Part shown: piece after piece, positions 8,010-17,044 of the stretch | Numbering within the stretch: the first letter of the stretch is position 1 | Layout of the letters: every line of letters begins with the position of its first letter | Assembly: GCF_000721105.1 (NCBI RefSeq) | Contig: NZ_JOEV01000025.1 | Location: 324,535-388,534, forward strand | Reading direction: 5' to 3' | Origin: Streptomyces cellulosae | GTDB lineage: Bacteria; Actinomycetota; Actinomycetes; Streptomycetales; Streptomycetaceae | Length of the DNA stretch: 64,000 nucleotides | The notes under the pieces: model-generated | Told to the model about the DNA's origin: nothing | Seen by the model: only the letters and a program-made list of their open reading frames with translations | Database searches by the model: none | Position numbers and translations under genes: made by a program

Positions 8010-10553
8010 ATGGCCAATGTGGTCAGTGAGGGCGCTGCGGGACGGAGAACGAGAACTCCACGTGCCGAAGTTGCCCTCAAAACCGTCATGGCCGATCAGG
8101 ACTCGCCCGAACGACTGCGCCGCATTCTCGAACAAGCGCTCGTCTTCACCAGGGCGAGCTTCGCAGCCGTGTACGCCCAGGGCGAGAGTGGCGATCCGCT
8201 GTGCCTGGTCGAGTCCGTGGGCGTACCCATGACGCTCTACGGTCTGCACGACAGCTACGCCCGCTCCGGCCGCTCGCCGGCGGCGGACGCCCTGCGCACC
8301 GGGCGGCCGGTGTGGCTGGGCCCGGAGGAACTCGCCGAGTGCCCGGAGTCGCGGCGGACACCGTCCGGGGAGTTCTTCCTGGCGGCCCTGCCCGCGTCCG
8401 CCGAGGACCTCGGCGACGCCAAAGGCGACAGTGACGGCAACGGCAACGGCAACGGCAACGGCCACGGAAACGGCAACGGCGACGGCGACGGCGACGGCCC
8501 CGCCTGTCTGCTCGCCGTGAGCGAGGAGCCCGCCGGTTTCGACCCCGACGAGCGCGCCTGTCTCGAACTGATCGCCCGTGCCGTCGCCTGCCGGATGCCC
8601 GCCCGGCCGACCGAGGGCGAGGTCCTGGAGGGCGACGCCTTCAGCCTGGCCATGGACAGCGGCCGGGTGCAGGTCGGTGACGGCATCCTGGCGCTGTTCG
8701 GCCTCAGCCGCGACGCGTTCGACGGCAAGGTCGAGACCCTGCTCGCACTGACCGTGCCGGAGGACCTGCCCTCGCTGATGTCCGTGGTCGAGGCCGACCA
8801 CATGTCCATCGGCGACCGCGAACTGGAGTTCCGGGTACGCCGGCCCTCCGGACCACCCCGATGGCTGCGGCTGCACGGCCGCCTCCTGCCGGGCGGCGAG
8901 GGACACCCGGCCCGGCTCGTGGGCACGGTCGGCGACGCCTCCCTGCTGCGCTCCGACGTCACCGACGTGGCCCGGGTACAGCGCCTGGCCGCCGCCCTGG
9001 CCGTCGCCGGCACGGTCCGGGACGTCAGCCAGGCCGTCGTCTCGGCGCTGCGCGGCCCGCTCCGGGCGGACCGGATCGCCCTCGCCGAACTGGAGAACGA
9101 CCGGCTCGTCGTCACCGTCCTCGATCCGCCCGAACCGGAGGCGTGGCCGGAGCTGTGGCGTCTGGAGTGGCGCTCGGAGTGGCCCGACGCGCCCGTGCGC
9201 ACCATGCCCACGCTCGCCGCCGCCCTGCGGGAGGGCCGCGCTCAGATCTGGCCGGCCGGCACCGCCCTGGAACCCGCCCTCGCCGAGGTCGGCCCCGGCG
9301 GCCTCGCCGCGCTGCCGCTGCCCGCCGCGGGCCGTATGGCCGGCGCCTGTCTGATCGGCTGGGACACACCCCACGACTTCGGCCCCGACGAACGCGCCTT
9401 CCTCACCGCCTCCGCCGGCCTCACCGGGCAGGCCCTGATGCGGGCGCACGCCTTCGACGCCGAGCACGAACTCGTGGGCATGCTCCAGCGCCAGCTGCTG
9501 CCCCGCCGCCTGCCCGAGCTGCCCGGTGCGGTCGCCGTCGCCCGCTACCTGCCGAGCACGGCCGGTCTGGAGCTGGGCGGCGACTGGTACGACGTGATCC
9601 CGCTGCCCGACCACCACGTCGCCCTCGTCATCGGCGACGTCCAGGGCCACAGCGCGGCGGCCGCCACCCTCATGGGCCAGATGCGCACCGCGCTGCGCGC
9701 CTACGCCGTCGAGGGGCACCCGCCGGACGTGGTGGTCTCGCGCGCCAACCGGCTCCTGACGGACCTGGAGACCGACCTCTTCGCCACCTGCGCCTATGTC
9801 GACGTCGACCTGGAAGAGGGCTCCGCCTGGTGCGTGCGCGCCGGACACCTGCCGCCGGTGCTGCGGCACGCGGACGGCAGCACGGAGATCGCCGAGGCGG
9901 ACGGCGGACCGCCGCTCGGTGTGGTGACGCAGTCCGACTTCCCGATGAGTCCGCTGAGGCTGCGTCCCGGCACGGTCATCGCCCTGACCACGGACGGCCT
10001 GGTCGAGACCGTCGAGGCCGACATCGACGAGGGCATGGACGGCTTCGCCCGCGAACTCGGCGTCCTGGACCCCGCCCACCTCGATCTCGTCGCCGACGCC
10101 CTCCTCGGCAACGCCCGGCGCAGCGACGACGTCGCCCTGCTCCTGCTGCGCTACGACGGCATGGCCCTGCGTCCGCAGCGCGACAGCTGGACGGTGTGGC
10201 GCCTTCCGCAGGCCGTCAGCCAGGCCCGCCGTTTCACCCGCCGCACGCTGCGGGCCTGGGGCGTCCCGCCCGACGCCATCGACACGGCCCTGCTCGTCGT
10301 CTCCGAACTCGTCACCAACGCCCTGGTGCACACCGACGGCCGGGTCCGTCTCGACCTCACCCGCATCGACCACCGGCTGCGCGTCGCCGTCGCCGACTCC
10401 TCCCCGCGCACCCCCGTCAAACCGACCAGTATCGGCTGGGAGGCCACCGGCGGCCGCGGCATCCTCCTCGTCGAGGCGATGTCGGCGGCCTGGGGGACGG
10501 TGCCCGTCAGCGGCGGCAAACAAGTGTGGAGCGAGATCGTGCAGGAGTTGTGA
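8010..10553 (+). CDS. GAF-PAS-GAF-PP2C phosphatase fused to an anti-sigma-type HATPase domain
   Basis: This 847-residue protein carries both sides of a partner-switching module: a SpoIIE-type PP2C phosphatase (about 495-715; LGGDWYDVI, IGDVQGHS, LTTDGLVE, SDDVALLLLR) and a C-terminal GHKL kinase-like ATPase (about 725-845; VVSELVTNALVHT, GGRGILLVEAMSAAWG) of the RsbW/SpoIIAB type. The N-terminal half has GAF, PAS (about 205-310) and a second GAF. The first GAF is interrupted by an Asn-Gly then Asp-Gly run (about 138-164) encoded by tandem GGCAAC/GGCGAC hexamers. The start is uncertain: ATG 8010 and nearby GTGs lack a clear ribosome binding site. Substrate and sigma factor cannot be told from sequence. 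Confidence 0.88.
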   Translation: MANVVSEGAAGRRTRTPRAEVALKTVMADQDSPERLRRILEQALVFTRASFAAVYAQGESGDPLCLVESVGVPMTLYGLHDSYARSGRSPAADALRTGRPVWLGPEELAECPESRRTPSGEFFLAALPASAEDLGDAKGDSDGNGNGNGNGHGNGNGDGDGDGPACLLAVSEEPAGFDPDERACLELIARAVACRMPARPTEGEVLEGDAFSLAMDSGRVQVGDGILALFGLSRDAFDGKVETLLALTVPEDLPSLMSVVEADHMSIGDRELEFRVRRPSGPPRWLRLHGRLLPGGEGHPARLVGTVGDASLLRSDVTDVARVQRLAAALAVAGTVRDVSQAVVSALRGPLRADRIALAELENDRLVVTVLDPPEPEAWPELWRLEWRSEWPDAPVRTMPTLAAALREGRAQIWPAGTALEPALAEVGPGGLAALPLPAAGRMAGACLIGWDTPHDFGPDERAFLTASAGLTGQALMRAHAFDAEHELVGMLQRQLLPRRLPELPGAVAVARYLPSTAGLELGGDWYDVIPLPDHHVALVIGDVQGHSAAAATLMGQMRTALRAYAVEGHPPDVVVSRANRLLTDLETDLFATCAYVDVDLEEGSAWCVRAGHLPPVLRHADGSTEIAEADGGPPLGVVTQSDFPMSPLRLRPGTVIALTTDGLVETVEADIDEGMDGFARELGVLDPAHLDLVADALLGNARRSDDVALLLLRYDGMALRPQRDSWTVWRLPQAVSQARRFTRRTLRAWGVPPDAIDTALLVVSELVTNALVHTDGRVRLDLTRIDHRLRVAVADSSPRTPVKPTSIGWEATGGRGILLVEAMSAAWGTVPVSGGKQVWSEIVQEL
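8424..8500 (+). repeat. Hexameric microsatellite inside the phosphatase gene
   Basis: Tandem GGCAAC units followed by GGCGAC units encode an Asn-Gly/Asp-Gly linker in the first GAF domain. The six-base period keeps the reading frame through expansion or contraction, so its length is likely to vary between strains. Confidence 0.8.
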
Positions 10554-10804
10554 CGACCACCCGCCCAGCTGGGTACCCGGGGACCGGAACCCCCGAGAAC
10601 CACCACAGGTCCCGCGGACTCCCGAGACCCCAGAGGTCCAGAGAACTCCCGAGACCCAAGAGATCCCGAGAACCTCGATTTTCCCAGACACCCAGACACC
10701 CAGAGACCCAGAGACCCAGGAACTCAGAGACCCCGAGAACTGCGAGAGCACTGCGAGAGAACGCCGAGAGAACTCCGAGACACCTCCGAGAAGAGAGGCA
10801 CGTC
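10554..10804 (+). repeat. T-poor, GAGA/CCCAGA low-complexity segment upstream of the CBS gene
   Basis: Only 17 of the 240 bases from 10561 to 10800 are T. The segment is built of degenerate CCCGAGA and CCCAGAGA units. It is also an open frame in phase with the CBS gene from GTG 10550, which overlaps the phosphatase stop as GTGA, and would encode an 85-residue Arg/Pro-rich extension. The alternative is an unstructured 5' leader. Confidence 0.7.
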
Positions 10805-11224
10805 ATGACCCAGCACGTCAGCGACATCATGACCAGCGCCCCGGTCACCGTCGAACCGCAGACGTCCGTGACCGCCGTCGCCCGCATCATGCGCGACCAG
10901 GACCTCGGTGCCGTCCTGGTCGTGGACGGCGACAACCTGCGCGGCCTGGTCACCGACCGCGACCTCGTGGTACGCGCGGTCGCCGAGGGCGGCGACCCCG
11001 AGCAGACCACCGTCTCCGGCGCGTGCAGCGACGACCTGGTCACCGTCACCCCCGAGGACGAGGTGGACCGCGCGATCGAGCTCATGCGCGAACACGCCGT
11101 ACGCCGTGTCCCGGTCGTGGAGAACGGCCACCCCGTCGGCATCGTCGCCATGGCCGACCTGGCCATGGAACGCGACCCGGACTCCGCCCTGGGCGACATC
11201 AGCGCGGCCAAGCCCAACACCTGA
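10805..11224 (+). CDS. Tandem CBS-domain protein
   Basis: A 139-residue protein of two CBS domains (about 8-62 and 72-128), a pair that normally binds adenosine nucleotides and regulates a partner. Motifs GLVTDRDLVVRAV and PVGIVAMADLA mark the ends of the two repeats. ATG 10805 is preceded by GAGAGG at suitable distance and gives the typical CBS protein start. An in-frame GTG at 10550 would add 85 Arg/Pro-rich residues. It follows the phosphatase-kinase gene and probably shares its transcript; a stress or redox role is likely from general knowledge of such small actinobacterial CBS proteins but is not shown here. Confidence 0.9.
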   Translation: MTQHVSDIMTSAPVTVEPQTSVTAVARIMRDQDLGAVLVVDGDNLRGLVTDRDLVVRAVAEGGDPEQTTVSGACSDDLVTVTPEDEVDRAIELMREHAVRRVPVVENGHPVGIVAMADLAMERDPDSALGDISAAKPNT

Positions 11225-11340
11225 GCGAGGCCGGCCCGGCCCAGCACCCGTTCGGGTACTTCCCGGCCGTCCCGTACTCGGCACCGTCTCCCCTGGGGGA
11301 GGCACACACCGCGGTGTCGAGACGCGGGAGGCGGTCGGGG

Positions 11341-12837
11341 ATGGAACGTGAGCGGTCGGGGCCGGGGGAACGGCTCGCCGACGCGGCGGACGGCCGCCTG
11401 CCCGTCCTCGACGGCGGCGGCCGTCTGCTGCGCAAGGCGTTCCCCGACCACTGGTCGTTCCTCCTGGGCGAACTGGCTCTCTACAGCCTCCTCGTCCTCG
11501 TCCTGACCGGCACCTGGCTGACCTTCTTCTTCGCGCCCGAGATGGGTGAGGTGGTGTACCAGGGCGGGTACGTGCCGCTGCGGGGTGTGCGCATGTCCGC
11601 GGCCTTCGACTCCACCCTCCGCATCAGCTTCGACATCCGCGGCGGGCTCCTGATGCGGCAGGTGCACCACTGGGCCGCCCTCGTCTTCGTCGCCGCGATC
11701 GGACTGCACCTGCTGCGGATCTTCTTCACCGGTGCCTTCCGCCGGCCCCGGGAGCTCAACTGGGTCATCGGGCTCACGCTCTTCATGCTGGCGCTCGCCG
11801 AAGGCTTCGCGGGCTACTCCCTCCCCGACGACCTGCTGTCCGGCACGGGACTGCGCATCGCGCAGGGCATCATGCTGTCGATTCCCCTCGTCGGCACCTA
11901 CATCAGCATGTTCGTCTTCGGCGCCCAGTTCCCGGGCGAGGAGATCGTCACCCGGCTCTACCCGCTGCACATCCTGCTGCTGCCGGGAGCACTGATCGGC
12001 CTGGTCACCGTGCACCTGATCCTGGTGTTCCACCTCAAGCACACCCAGTGGGGCGGCCCGGGCCGCACCCGGCGCAACGCCGTCGGCAAGCCCCTCTTCC
12101 CGCAATTCACCGCGTCCTCCACCGGCCTCTCCCTGATCGTCTTCGGCGTCCTCGCGCTGCTCGGCGGCCTGGCCCAGATCAACCCCGTGTGGGCGTACGG
12201 CCCCTACCGCCCCGACCTGGCCTCGACCGGCTCCCAGCCCGACTGGTACGTCGGATTCCTCGAGGGCGCGCTGCGGCTCGTACCGCCGTGGGAGACCAGC
12301 CTCGCCGGTCACACCCTGATGTGGAACGTGCTGCTTCCGGCGGTCGTCCTGCCGGGGCTGCTGTTCCTCGTCCTGTACCTCCACCCGTTCGTCGAACAGC
12401 GCCTGACCGGCGAGGGCCGGCAGGAGCAGCACCTGTGCGACCGCCCGAGGGAGCGTCCCGTGCGTACCGCACTCGGCGCCGCCGGGATCACCTTCTACGG
12501 CGTCCTGCTGCTGGCCGGCGGCAACGACGTCGTCGCGCAGACCTTCCGCATCTCGCTGAACACCCTGACCTGGGTCCTGCGCACGGCCCTGGTCGTGGGC
12601 CCGGTCCTCGCGTTCCTGCTCACCCGGCGACTGTGCCACGCCCTGATGGCCGCCGAGCGCGAACACCTCGTGGACGGGGTGGAGACCGGTGAGGTACGGC
12701 AGACCGTGGAGGGAGGTTACGAGGGCGAGCACCGTCCGCTGAGCACCGACCGCCCCGGAGCCCCGCTCAGTCCTGTCGGCCGGCGTACTGGAACACCAGC
12801 CCCAGAACACCCCGAGCCAGCACCGCGCCGCCGATGA
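11341..12837 (+). CDS. Cytochrome b subunit (QcrB-like) of a bc-type complex
   Basis: A 498-residue integral membrane protein resembling the actinobacterial ubiquinol/menaquinol-cytochrome c reductase cytochrome b. Four heme-ligand histidines are visible in QVHHWAALVFVAAIGLH and in YPLHILLLPG with VTVHLILVFHLKH, and PDW YVGF-type quinone-site residues follow. ATG 11341 has GGGAGG 8 bases upstream. No qcrA (Rieske) or qcrC (cytochrome c) gene accompanies it. Its last 71 bases overlap the end of the convergent ctaF-like gene. The set looks like a second, auxiliary respiratory module that borrows missing subunits from the main complex; that is inference. Confidence 0.9.
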   Translation: MERERSGPGERLADAADGRLPVLDGGGRLLRKAFPDHWSFLLGELALYSLLVLVLTGTWLTFFFAPEMGEVVYQGGYVPLRGVRMSAAFDSTLRISFDIRGGLLMRQVHHWAALVFVAAIGLHLLRIFFTGAFRRPRELNWVIGLTLFMLALAEGFAGYSLPDDLLSGTGLRIAQGIMLSIPLVGTYISMFVFGAQFPGEEIVTRLYPLHILLLPGALIGLVTVHLILVFHLKHTQWGGPGRTRRNAVGKPLFPQFTASSTGLSLIVFGVLALLGGLAQINPVWAYGPYRPDLASTGSQPDWYVGFLEGALRLVPPWETSLAGHTLMWNVLLPAVVLPGLLFLVLYLHPFVEQRLTGEGRQEQHLCDRPRERPVRTALGAAGITFYGVLLLAGGNDVVAQTFRISLNTLTWVLRTALVVGPVLAFLLTRRLCHALMAAEREHLVDGVETGEVRQTVEGGYEGEHRPLSTDRPGAPLSPVGRRTGTPAPEHPEPAPRRR

Positions 12838-13156
12838 GGAACAGCCACAGCCCGTAGACCACCCCCAGGGCGGTGACCGCGAACCCCAGCGCGGTCACCA
12901 CGGGCCACCGGCTGTCCGGCGGGAAGAACTCCAACGGTCCCGCCCCGTCGGCCACTTCGGCGTCGGCGCGGTCCTGCGGGCGCCGCCCCTTGCGCCGGTA
13001 CTGCACCGCGCCGAAGAAGGAGATGACGGCGGCCATCAGGAACGCGATCACGAGTGCCGCCGTACCGGCCGGCTCCCCGGACCACCAGCCGTACAGGGCG
13101 GCCACCCCCGCGAAGAACAGCGCGACCCCGCCGAACAGCAACGACTCGGTCCTCAT
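12767..13156 (-). CDS. ctaF: Small cytochrome c oxidase subunit (CtaF-like, subunit IV)
   Basis: A 129-residue membrane protein with four hydrophobic segments in two pairs, the size and layout of the actinobacterial oxidase subunit IV that stabilises the aa3 complex. Its ATG overlaps the ctaD stop (ATGA), so it is coupled to ctaD. The charged loop between the pairs ([13 protein letters not shown]) precedes a conserved FFPPDSRWP element. It overlaps the convergent cytochrome b gene by 71 bases. Confidence 0.82.
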   Translation of the reverse strand: MRTESLLFGGVALFFAGVAALYGWWSGEPAGTAALVIAFLMAAVISFFGAVQYRRKGRRPQDRADAEVADGAGPLEFFPPDSRWPVVTALGFAVTALGVVYGLWLFLIGGAVLARGVLGLVFQYAGRQD

Positions 13157-14826
13157 CGCAGCCCCTCCCGCTCGGCCCGGCGGACGATCCCCGGATGGTG
13201 CAGATCGAACGCCGGCGCCTCGGAGCGCACCCTGGGCAGCGCCGTGAAGTTGTGCCGCGGCGGCGGGCACCCGGTCGCCCACTCCAGGCCGCGCCCGTAC
13301 CCCCAGGGGTCGTCGACGGTGACGAACGGCGCGTACCGGGCGGTGCGCCACACGTTGTAGAGGAACGGCAGCGTGGACAGCCCGACCAGGAACGCCCCCG
13401 CCGACGACAGCGAGTTGAGCAGGGTGAAGCCGTCGGCGGGCAGGTAGTCGGCGTAGCGGCGGGGCATGCCCTCCTCGCCCAGCCAGTGCTGCACCAGGAA
13501 GGTCAGATGGAACGCCGGGAACAGCAGCCAGAAGTGCAGCTTCCCCAGCCGCTCGTCGAGCATCCTGCCGGTGAACTTGGGCCACCAGAAGTAGAACCCG
13601 GCGAACATCGCGAACACGACGGTGCCGAAGAGCACGTAATGCAGATGCGCCACGATGAAGTACGAGTCGGTGAGGTGGAAGTCGAGCGGCGGCGAGGCGA
13701 TGAGCACCCCGCTCAACCCGCCCGGCAGGAACGACAGCAAGAATCCGAGCGCCCACAGCATCGGTGTCTCGAAGGACAGCGAGCCGCCCCGCAGGGTGCC
13801 GATCCACGCGAAGAACTTGATGCCGGTGGGCACGGCGATCAGGAACGACATCACCGAGAAGAACGGCAACAGCACCGCCCCGGTGGCGAACATGTGGTGC
13901 GCCCACACCACCGCGGACAGCATGGTGATCGCGATCGTGGCGCCGATCAGCGGCAGATAGCCGAACAGCGGCTTGCGGGAGAACACCGGCAGGATCTCGG
14001 TGACGATCCCGAAGAACGGCAGGGCCACGATGTACACCTCGGGATGACCGAAGAACCAGAACAGGTGCTGCCACAGCAGCGCCCCGCCGTTCGCCGCGTC
14101 GAAGACGTGCGCGCCGAACTTCCGGTCCGCCTCCAGCGCCAGCAGCGCGGCCGTCAGCACCGGGAACGCGGGCAGCACCAGGATCGAGGTGAACAGTACA
14201 TTCCAGGTGAAAATCGGCATCCGGAACATCGTCATCCCGGGGGCGCGCAGACACATGACGGTGGCGATGAAGTTGACCGCGCCCAGTGTCGTCGACACGC
14301 CCGTCACCACCAGACCCATCACCCACAGGTCGCCGCCCGCACCGGGGGAGTGGTAGGCGCTGTTGAGCGGGGCATAGGCGAACCAGCCGAACGCCGCCGC
14401 ACCGCCCGGCACCACGAACCCGGACACGACCATCAGCCCCCCGAACAGGTACATCCAGTAGGACAGCGCGTTCAGCCGGGGGAAGGCCACGTCCGGAGCG
14501 CCGATCTGCAGCGGCATCACCGCGTTCGCGAAACCGGCGAACATCGGCGTCGCGAACAGCAACATCATGATCGTGCCGTGGATCGTGAAGAGCTGGTTGT
14601 AGGTGTGCTCGTTCACGAACTGCAGTCCCGGACGGGCCAGTTCGGCCCGTATGGCCAGCGCCAGCAGGCCGCCCAGCAGGAAGAACCCGAAGGCCGTCAC
14701 CATGTACAACCGGCCGATCACCTTGTGGTCGGTCGTCGAGGTCCAGCGCAGCAGCGCTCTGCCGAGCGAGCGCTCGGGGACGGTGTGCCGCCGGCCGGTG
14801 ACATCGCCCTCCGACAGATCCGTCAT
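13153..14826 (-). CDS. ctaD: Cytochrome c oxidase subunit I
   Basis: The catalytic heme-copper subunit of an aa3-type oxidase, 557 residues with about twelve membrane spans. Heme and copper ligands are visible: His in [12 protein letters not shown], His and the cross-linked Tyr in [13 protein letters not shown], the double His in WAHHMF, and the two His in HLHYVLFGT. The K-pathway element PTGIKFFAW is present. It is the first gene of a ctaD-ctaF pair. No subunit II (copper A) or III gene is adjacent, so this copy is either auxiliary or assembles with subunits encoded elsewhere. Confidence 0.95.
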   Translation of the reverse strand: MTDLSEGDVTGRRHTVPERSLGRALLRWTSTTDHKVIGRLYMVTAFGFFLLGGLLALAIRAELARPGLQFVNEHTYNQLFTIHGTIMMLLFATPMFAGFANAVMPLQIGAPDVAFPRLNALSYWMYLFGGLMVVSGFVVPGGAAAFGWFAYAPLNSAYHSPGAGGDLWVMGLVVTGVSTTLGAVNFIATVMCLRAPGMTMFRMPIFTWNVLFTSILVLPAFPVLTAALLALEADRKFGAHVFDAANGGALLWQHLFWFFGHPEVYIVALPFFGIVTEILPVFSRKPLFGYLPLIGATIAITMLSAVVWAHHMFATGAVLLPFFSVMSFLIAVPTGIKFFAWIGTLRGGSLSFETPMLWALGFLLSFLPGGLSGVLIASPPLDFHLTDSYFIVAHLHYVLFGTVVFAMFAGFYFWWPKFTGRMLDERLGKLHFWLLFPAFHLTFLVQHWLGEEGMPRRYADYLPADGFTLLNSLSSAGAFLVGLSTLPFLYNVWRTARYAPFVTVDDPWGYGRGLEWATGCPPPRHNFTALPRVRSEAPAFDLHHPGIVRRAEREGLR

Positions 14827-15101
14827 CGTCCTCCTCGGCCGCCGCCTCGTCCTGATGCCGTGTCGTCCCGCTCAGGTGCGCCGTCGTCCTGCTCCCGGAC
14901 CGCGGCGTCCTGCTGGCGGGCCGCGGTGACGCTACCGCCGCCGTCCGGGCGGGGGATCACGCCACGCCCAGGGGGTGCGCCCGGATCACCTCGTTTGCCC
15001 GGACCGCCTCCGGGGACCCGGAGGGGCAGCACGAAAGGACGGAGCCGCCCGGCCCGGAGTGGGCGGCGGCAGGACGGGACGCAGAAGGAAGATGAACGGC
15101 C

Positions 15102-15281
15102 GTGACCGCGCAGATCAGTGAGAACCCCGTTGTCCGACGCCCCGAGACGGGCTGGTCGAGGGCCCGCCGCCTGCGCGGCGCGCGCGCCCTGCGGACCTGC
15201 CTGCCGGCGGTCGAGGAGAAGAACACACCGCGCACGGCGCAGGGCGGGACAGAGCAGAACATCTTCCGCGGCGAGGACTGA
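15102..15281 (+). CDS. Possible small protein, 59 residues, unknown
   Basis: GTG 15102 opens a 59-codon frame preceded by GAAGGAAG 9 bases upstream and stops at TGA 15279-15281. The product is basic and Arg-rich in the middle with a polar, Gln/Asn-containing end (TEQNIFRGED). I recognise no family. It sits in the otherwise empty gap between ctaD and the nucleotidyltransferase gene. Because random open frames of this size are common at such GC, it is only a candidate. Confidence 0.3.
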   Translation: MTAQISENPVVRRPETGWSRARRLRGARALRTCLPAVEEKNTPRTAQGGTEQNIFRGED

Positions 15282-15398
15282 CCCCCGCAGCGTGCCGACC
15301 GGCGGGCCGCCCGTTCCGCCGCCGCGTGTAAACCGGCGGGCCGTCCGTTCGCCATGATCCGTTCCCTGGACGTGGGGCGACGGACTATGGTGAAGCAG

Positions 15399-16466
15399 AT
15401 GAAGGCACTCGTGCTGTCCGGGGGCGCCGGGACACGGCTGAGGCCGATCACCCACACCTCGGCCAAACAACTCGTACCAGTGGCGAACAGGGCTGTCCTC
15501 TTCTACGGCCTCGAATCCCTCGCCGCGGCCGGTATCACCGACGTGGGCATGATCGTCGGCGACACCGCCGCGGAGATCCAGGAAGCCGTCGGGGACGGGT
15601 CGAAGTTCGGCCTGGACATCACCTACATCCCCCAGGAGCAGCCGCTGGGCCTGGCCCACGCGGTGCTGATCGCCCAGGACTACCTCGGCGACGACGACTT
15701 CGTGATGTACCTGGGCGACAACTTCATCGTCGGCGGCATCACCGACCTCGTCGACGAGTTCCGCGGCAACCGGCCCGACGCCCAGATCCTCCTCACCCGG
15801 GTAGCCGACCCACGCTCCTTCGGCGTCGCCGAAATCGGCCCCGAGGGACAGGTCATCGGCCTGGAGGAGAAACCGGAGCGCCCGCGCAGCGACCTCGCCC
15901 TGGTCGGCGTCTACCTGTTCACGCCCCGGATCCACGAGGCGGTGCGTTCCATCGAGCCGTCCTGGCGGGGCGAGCTGGAGATCACCCACGCCCTCCAGCA
16001 CCTCATCGACTCCCGCGCCGACGTCCGCTCCACGGTCATCACGGGCTACTGGAAGGACACCGGCAACGTCACCGACATGCTGGAGGTCAACCGGCGGGTC
16101 CTGGAGACCCTCGACCGGCGTATCGACGGCGAGACCGACGAGAGGTCCGAGACCATCGGGCGGGTCGTGCTGGAGGAAGGCGCCCGCATCGTCAACTCGC
16201 GTGTGGTCGGCCCCGTCGTCATCGGCGCCGGCACCCTGGTCAGTGACTCCTACGTCGGTCCCTTCACCTCCGTCGCGGAGAACTGCCGGATCACCGACAG
16301 CGAGCTGGAGTTCTCCATCGTGCTGCGGGACTCCTCGATCCGCGGGGTGGGCCGGATCGAGGCCTCCCTGATCGGCCGCCATGTCGAGGTGACCCCGGCA
16401 CCGAGCGTGCCCCGGGCCCACCGGCTCGTCCTCGGTGACCACAGCAAGGTGCAGATCCATTCATGA
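15399..16466 (+). CDS. rfbA: Glucose-1-phosphate thymidylyltransferase, long StrD-type
   Basis: This enzyme makes dTDP-glucose from dTTP and glucose 1-phosphate, the entry step of deoxysugar and rhamnose pathways. The N-terminal nucleotidyltransferase motif LSGGAGTRLRPITHTSAKQ, the metal-binding YLGDNF and the EEKPERP element are intact. Residues beyond about 250 form a left-handed beta-helix-like tail with hexapeptide character (GARIVNSRVVGPVVIGAG), giving the 355-residue long form typical of antibiotic clusters. ATG 15399 is chosen for length and for GGTGAAG just upstream; ATG 15387 is possible. Its stop overlaps the start of a collapsed dehydratase/reductase gene, so the pathway downstream is broken here. 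Confidence 0.9.
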   Translation: MKALVLSGGAGTRLRPITHTSAKQLVPVANRAVLFYGLESLAAAGITDVGMIVGDTAAEIQEAVGDGSKFGLDITYIPQEQPLGLAHAVLIAQDYLGDDDFVMYLGDNFIVGGITDLVDEFRGNRPDAQILLTRVADPRSFGVAEIGPEGQVIGLEEKPERPRSDLALVGVYLFTPRIHEAVRSIEPSWRGELEITHALQHLIDSRADVRSTVITGYWKDTGNVTDMLEVNRRVLETLDRRIDGETDERSETIGRVVLEEGARIVNSRVVGPVVIGAGTLVSDSYVGPFTSVAENCRITDSELEFSIVLRDSSIRGVGRIEASLIGRHVEVTPAPSVPRAHRLVLGDHSKVQIHS

Positions 16467-17044
16467 ACCTCCTCGTCACCGGCGCCGCCGGGTTCACCGG
16501 CTCCGCCCACGTCCGCACCCGCCGCGCGCCCGAGGAGCCCGCCGCGCCCCGCGCCACCGTGCTGGATGAGCCCACCTGCGCCGGCACCCTCGACAACCTC
16601 GAACTCGGCCATCCCCGGCTGGAGTCGCGGTACGGCGTCCGCGGCCGCGGCTTCGTCCGCACGATGACCGAGCCCGAGGCCCGCCGCGACACCGTGGACA
16701 TCGTCGACGACCAGCGCGGCAGCCGGCCTGGAGCGCCGACGTCGCCGAGCGGATCGCCCGACCTCGGCCCCCGGACCGGCCGGGACGTGAGTGGTGTCCC
16801 GCACGCCACCAGCTCCGGAGAGACCACCTGGTACGACCTGGCCCGCGAGGTGTTCCTCCTCGAGGCCGACCCGGACCGGGTGCACCCGGTCGGCGGCGTG
16901 GCCTTCGTCCGGCCCGCGCCCCGACCCGCCTACAGCGCCCTCGCGCACGGCCGCCGGCAGTCCCTGGGCCTGCCGCCGCTGCGTGACCGGCGTTCTGCCC
17001 TGCATGAAGCCCTTCCTCGAATCCGCAAGGAGTCGCCCGCGTGA
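16463..17044 (+). pseudogene. Collapsed fusion of dTDP-glucose dehydratase (RmlB) start and dTDP-4-keto-rhamnose reductase (RmlD) end
   Basis: The first 54 or so residues (MNLLVTGAAGFTGSAHV to GTLDNLELGHPRLE) match the N-terminus of RmlB-type dehydratases, with I of GFIG changed to T. At about 16625 it passes straight into the C-terminal half of an RmlD-type reductase (GFVRTM, DTVDIVDDQRG, HATSSGETTWYD, RPAYSALAHGR). Between about 16729 and 16790 the expected AWSADVAERIA is encoded in another frame, so two compensating indels are present. The catalytic YxxxK of both enzymes is gone. A start still overlaps the rfbA stop (ATGA), showing the ancestral operon order rfbA-rfbB-rfbD. Confidence 0.85.

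Noticed and set aside
5524..10751. Very long open frames antisense to the phosphatase genes (828 codons at 5524-8010 plus, 925 codons at 7974-10751 minus)
   Set aside because: They are mirror frames of genes with strong third-position GC; composition is Gln/Arg/Gly/Val low-complexity and shows no domain.
14823..16460. 545-codon minus-strand frame opposite rfbA
   Set aside because: Shadow of the nucleotidyltransferase gene; no start signal and no family resemblance.
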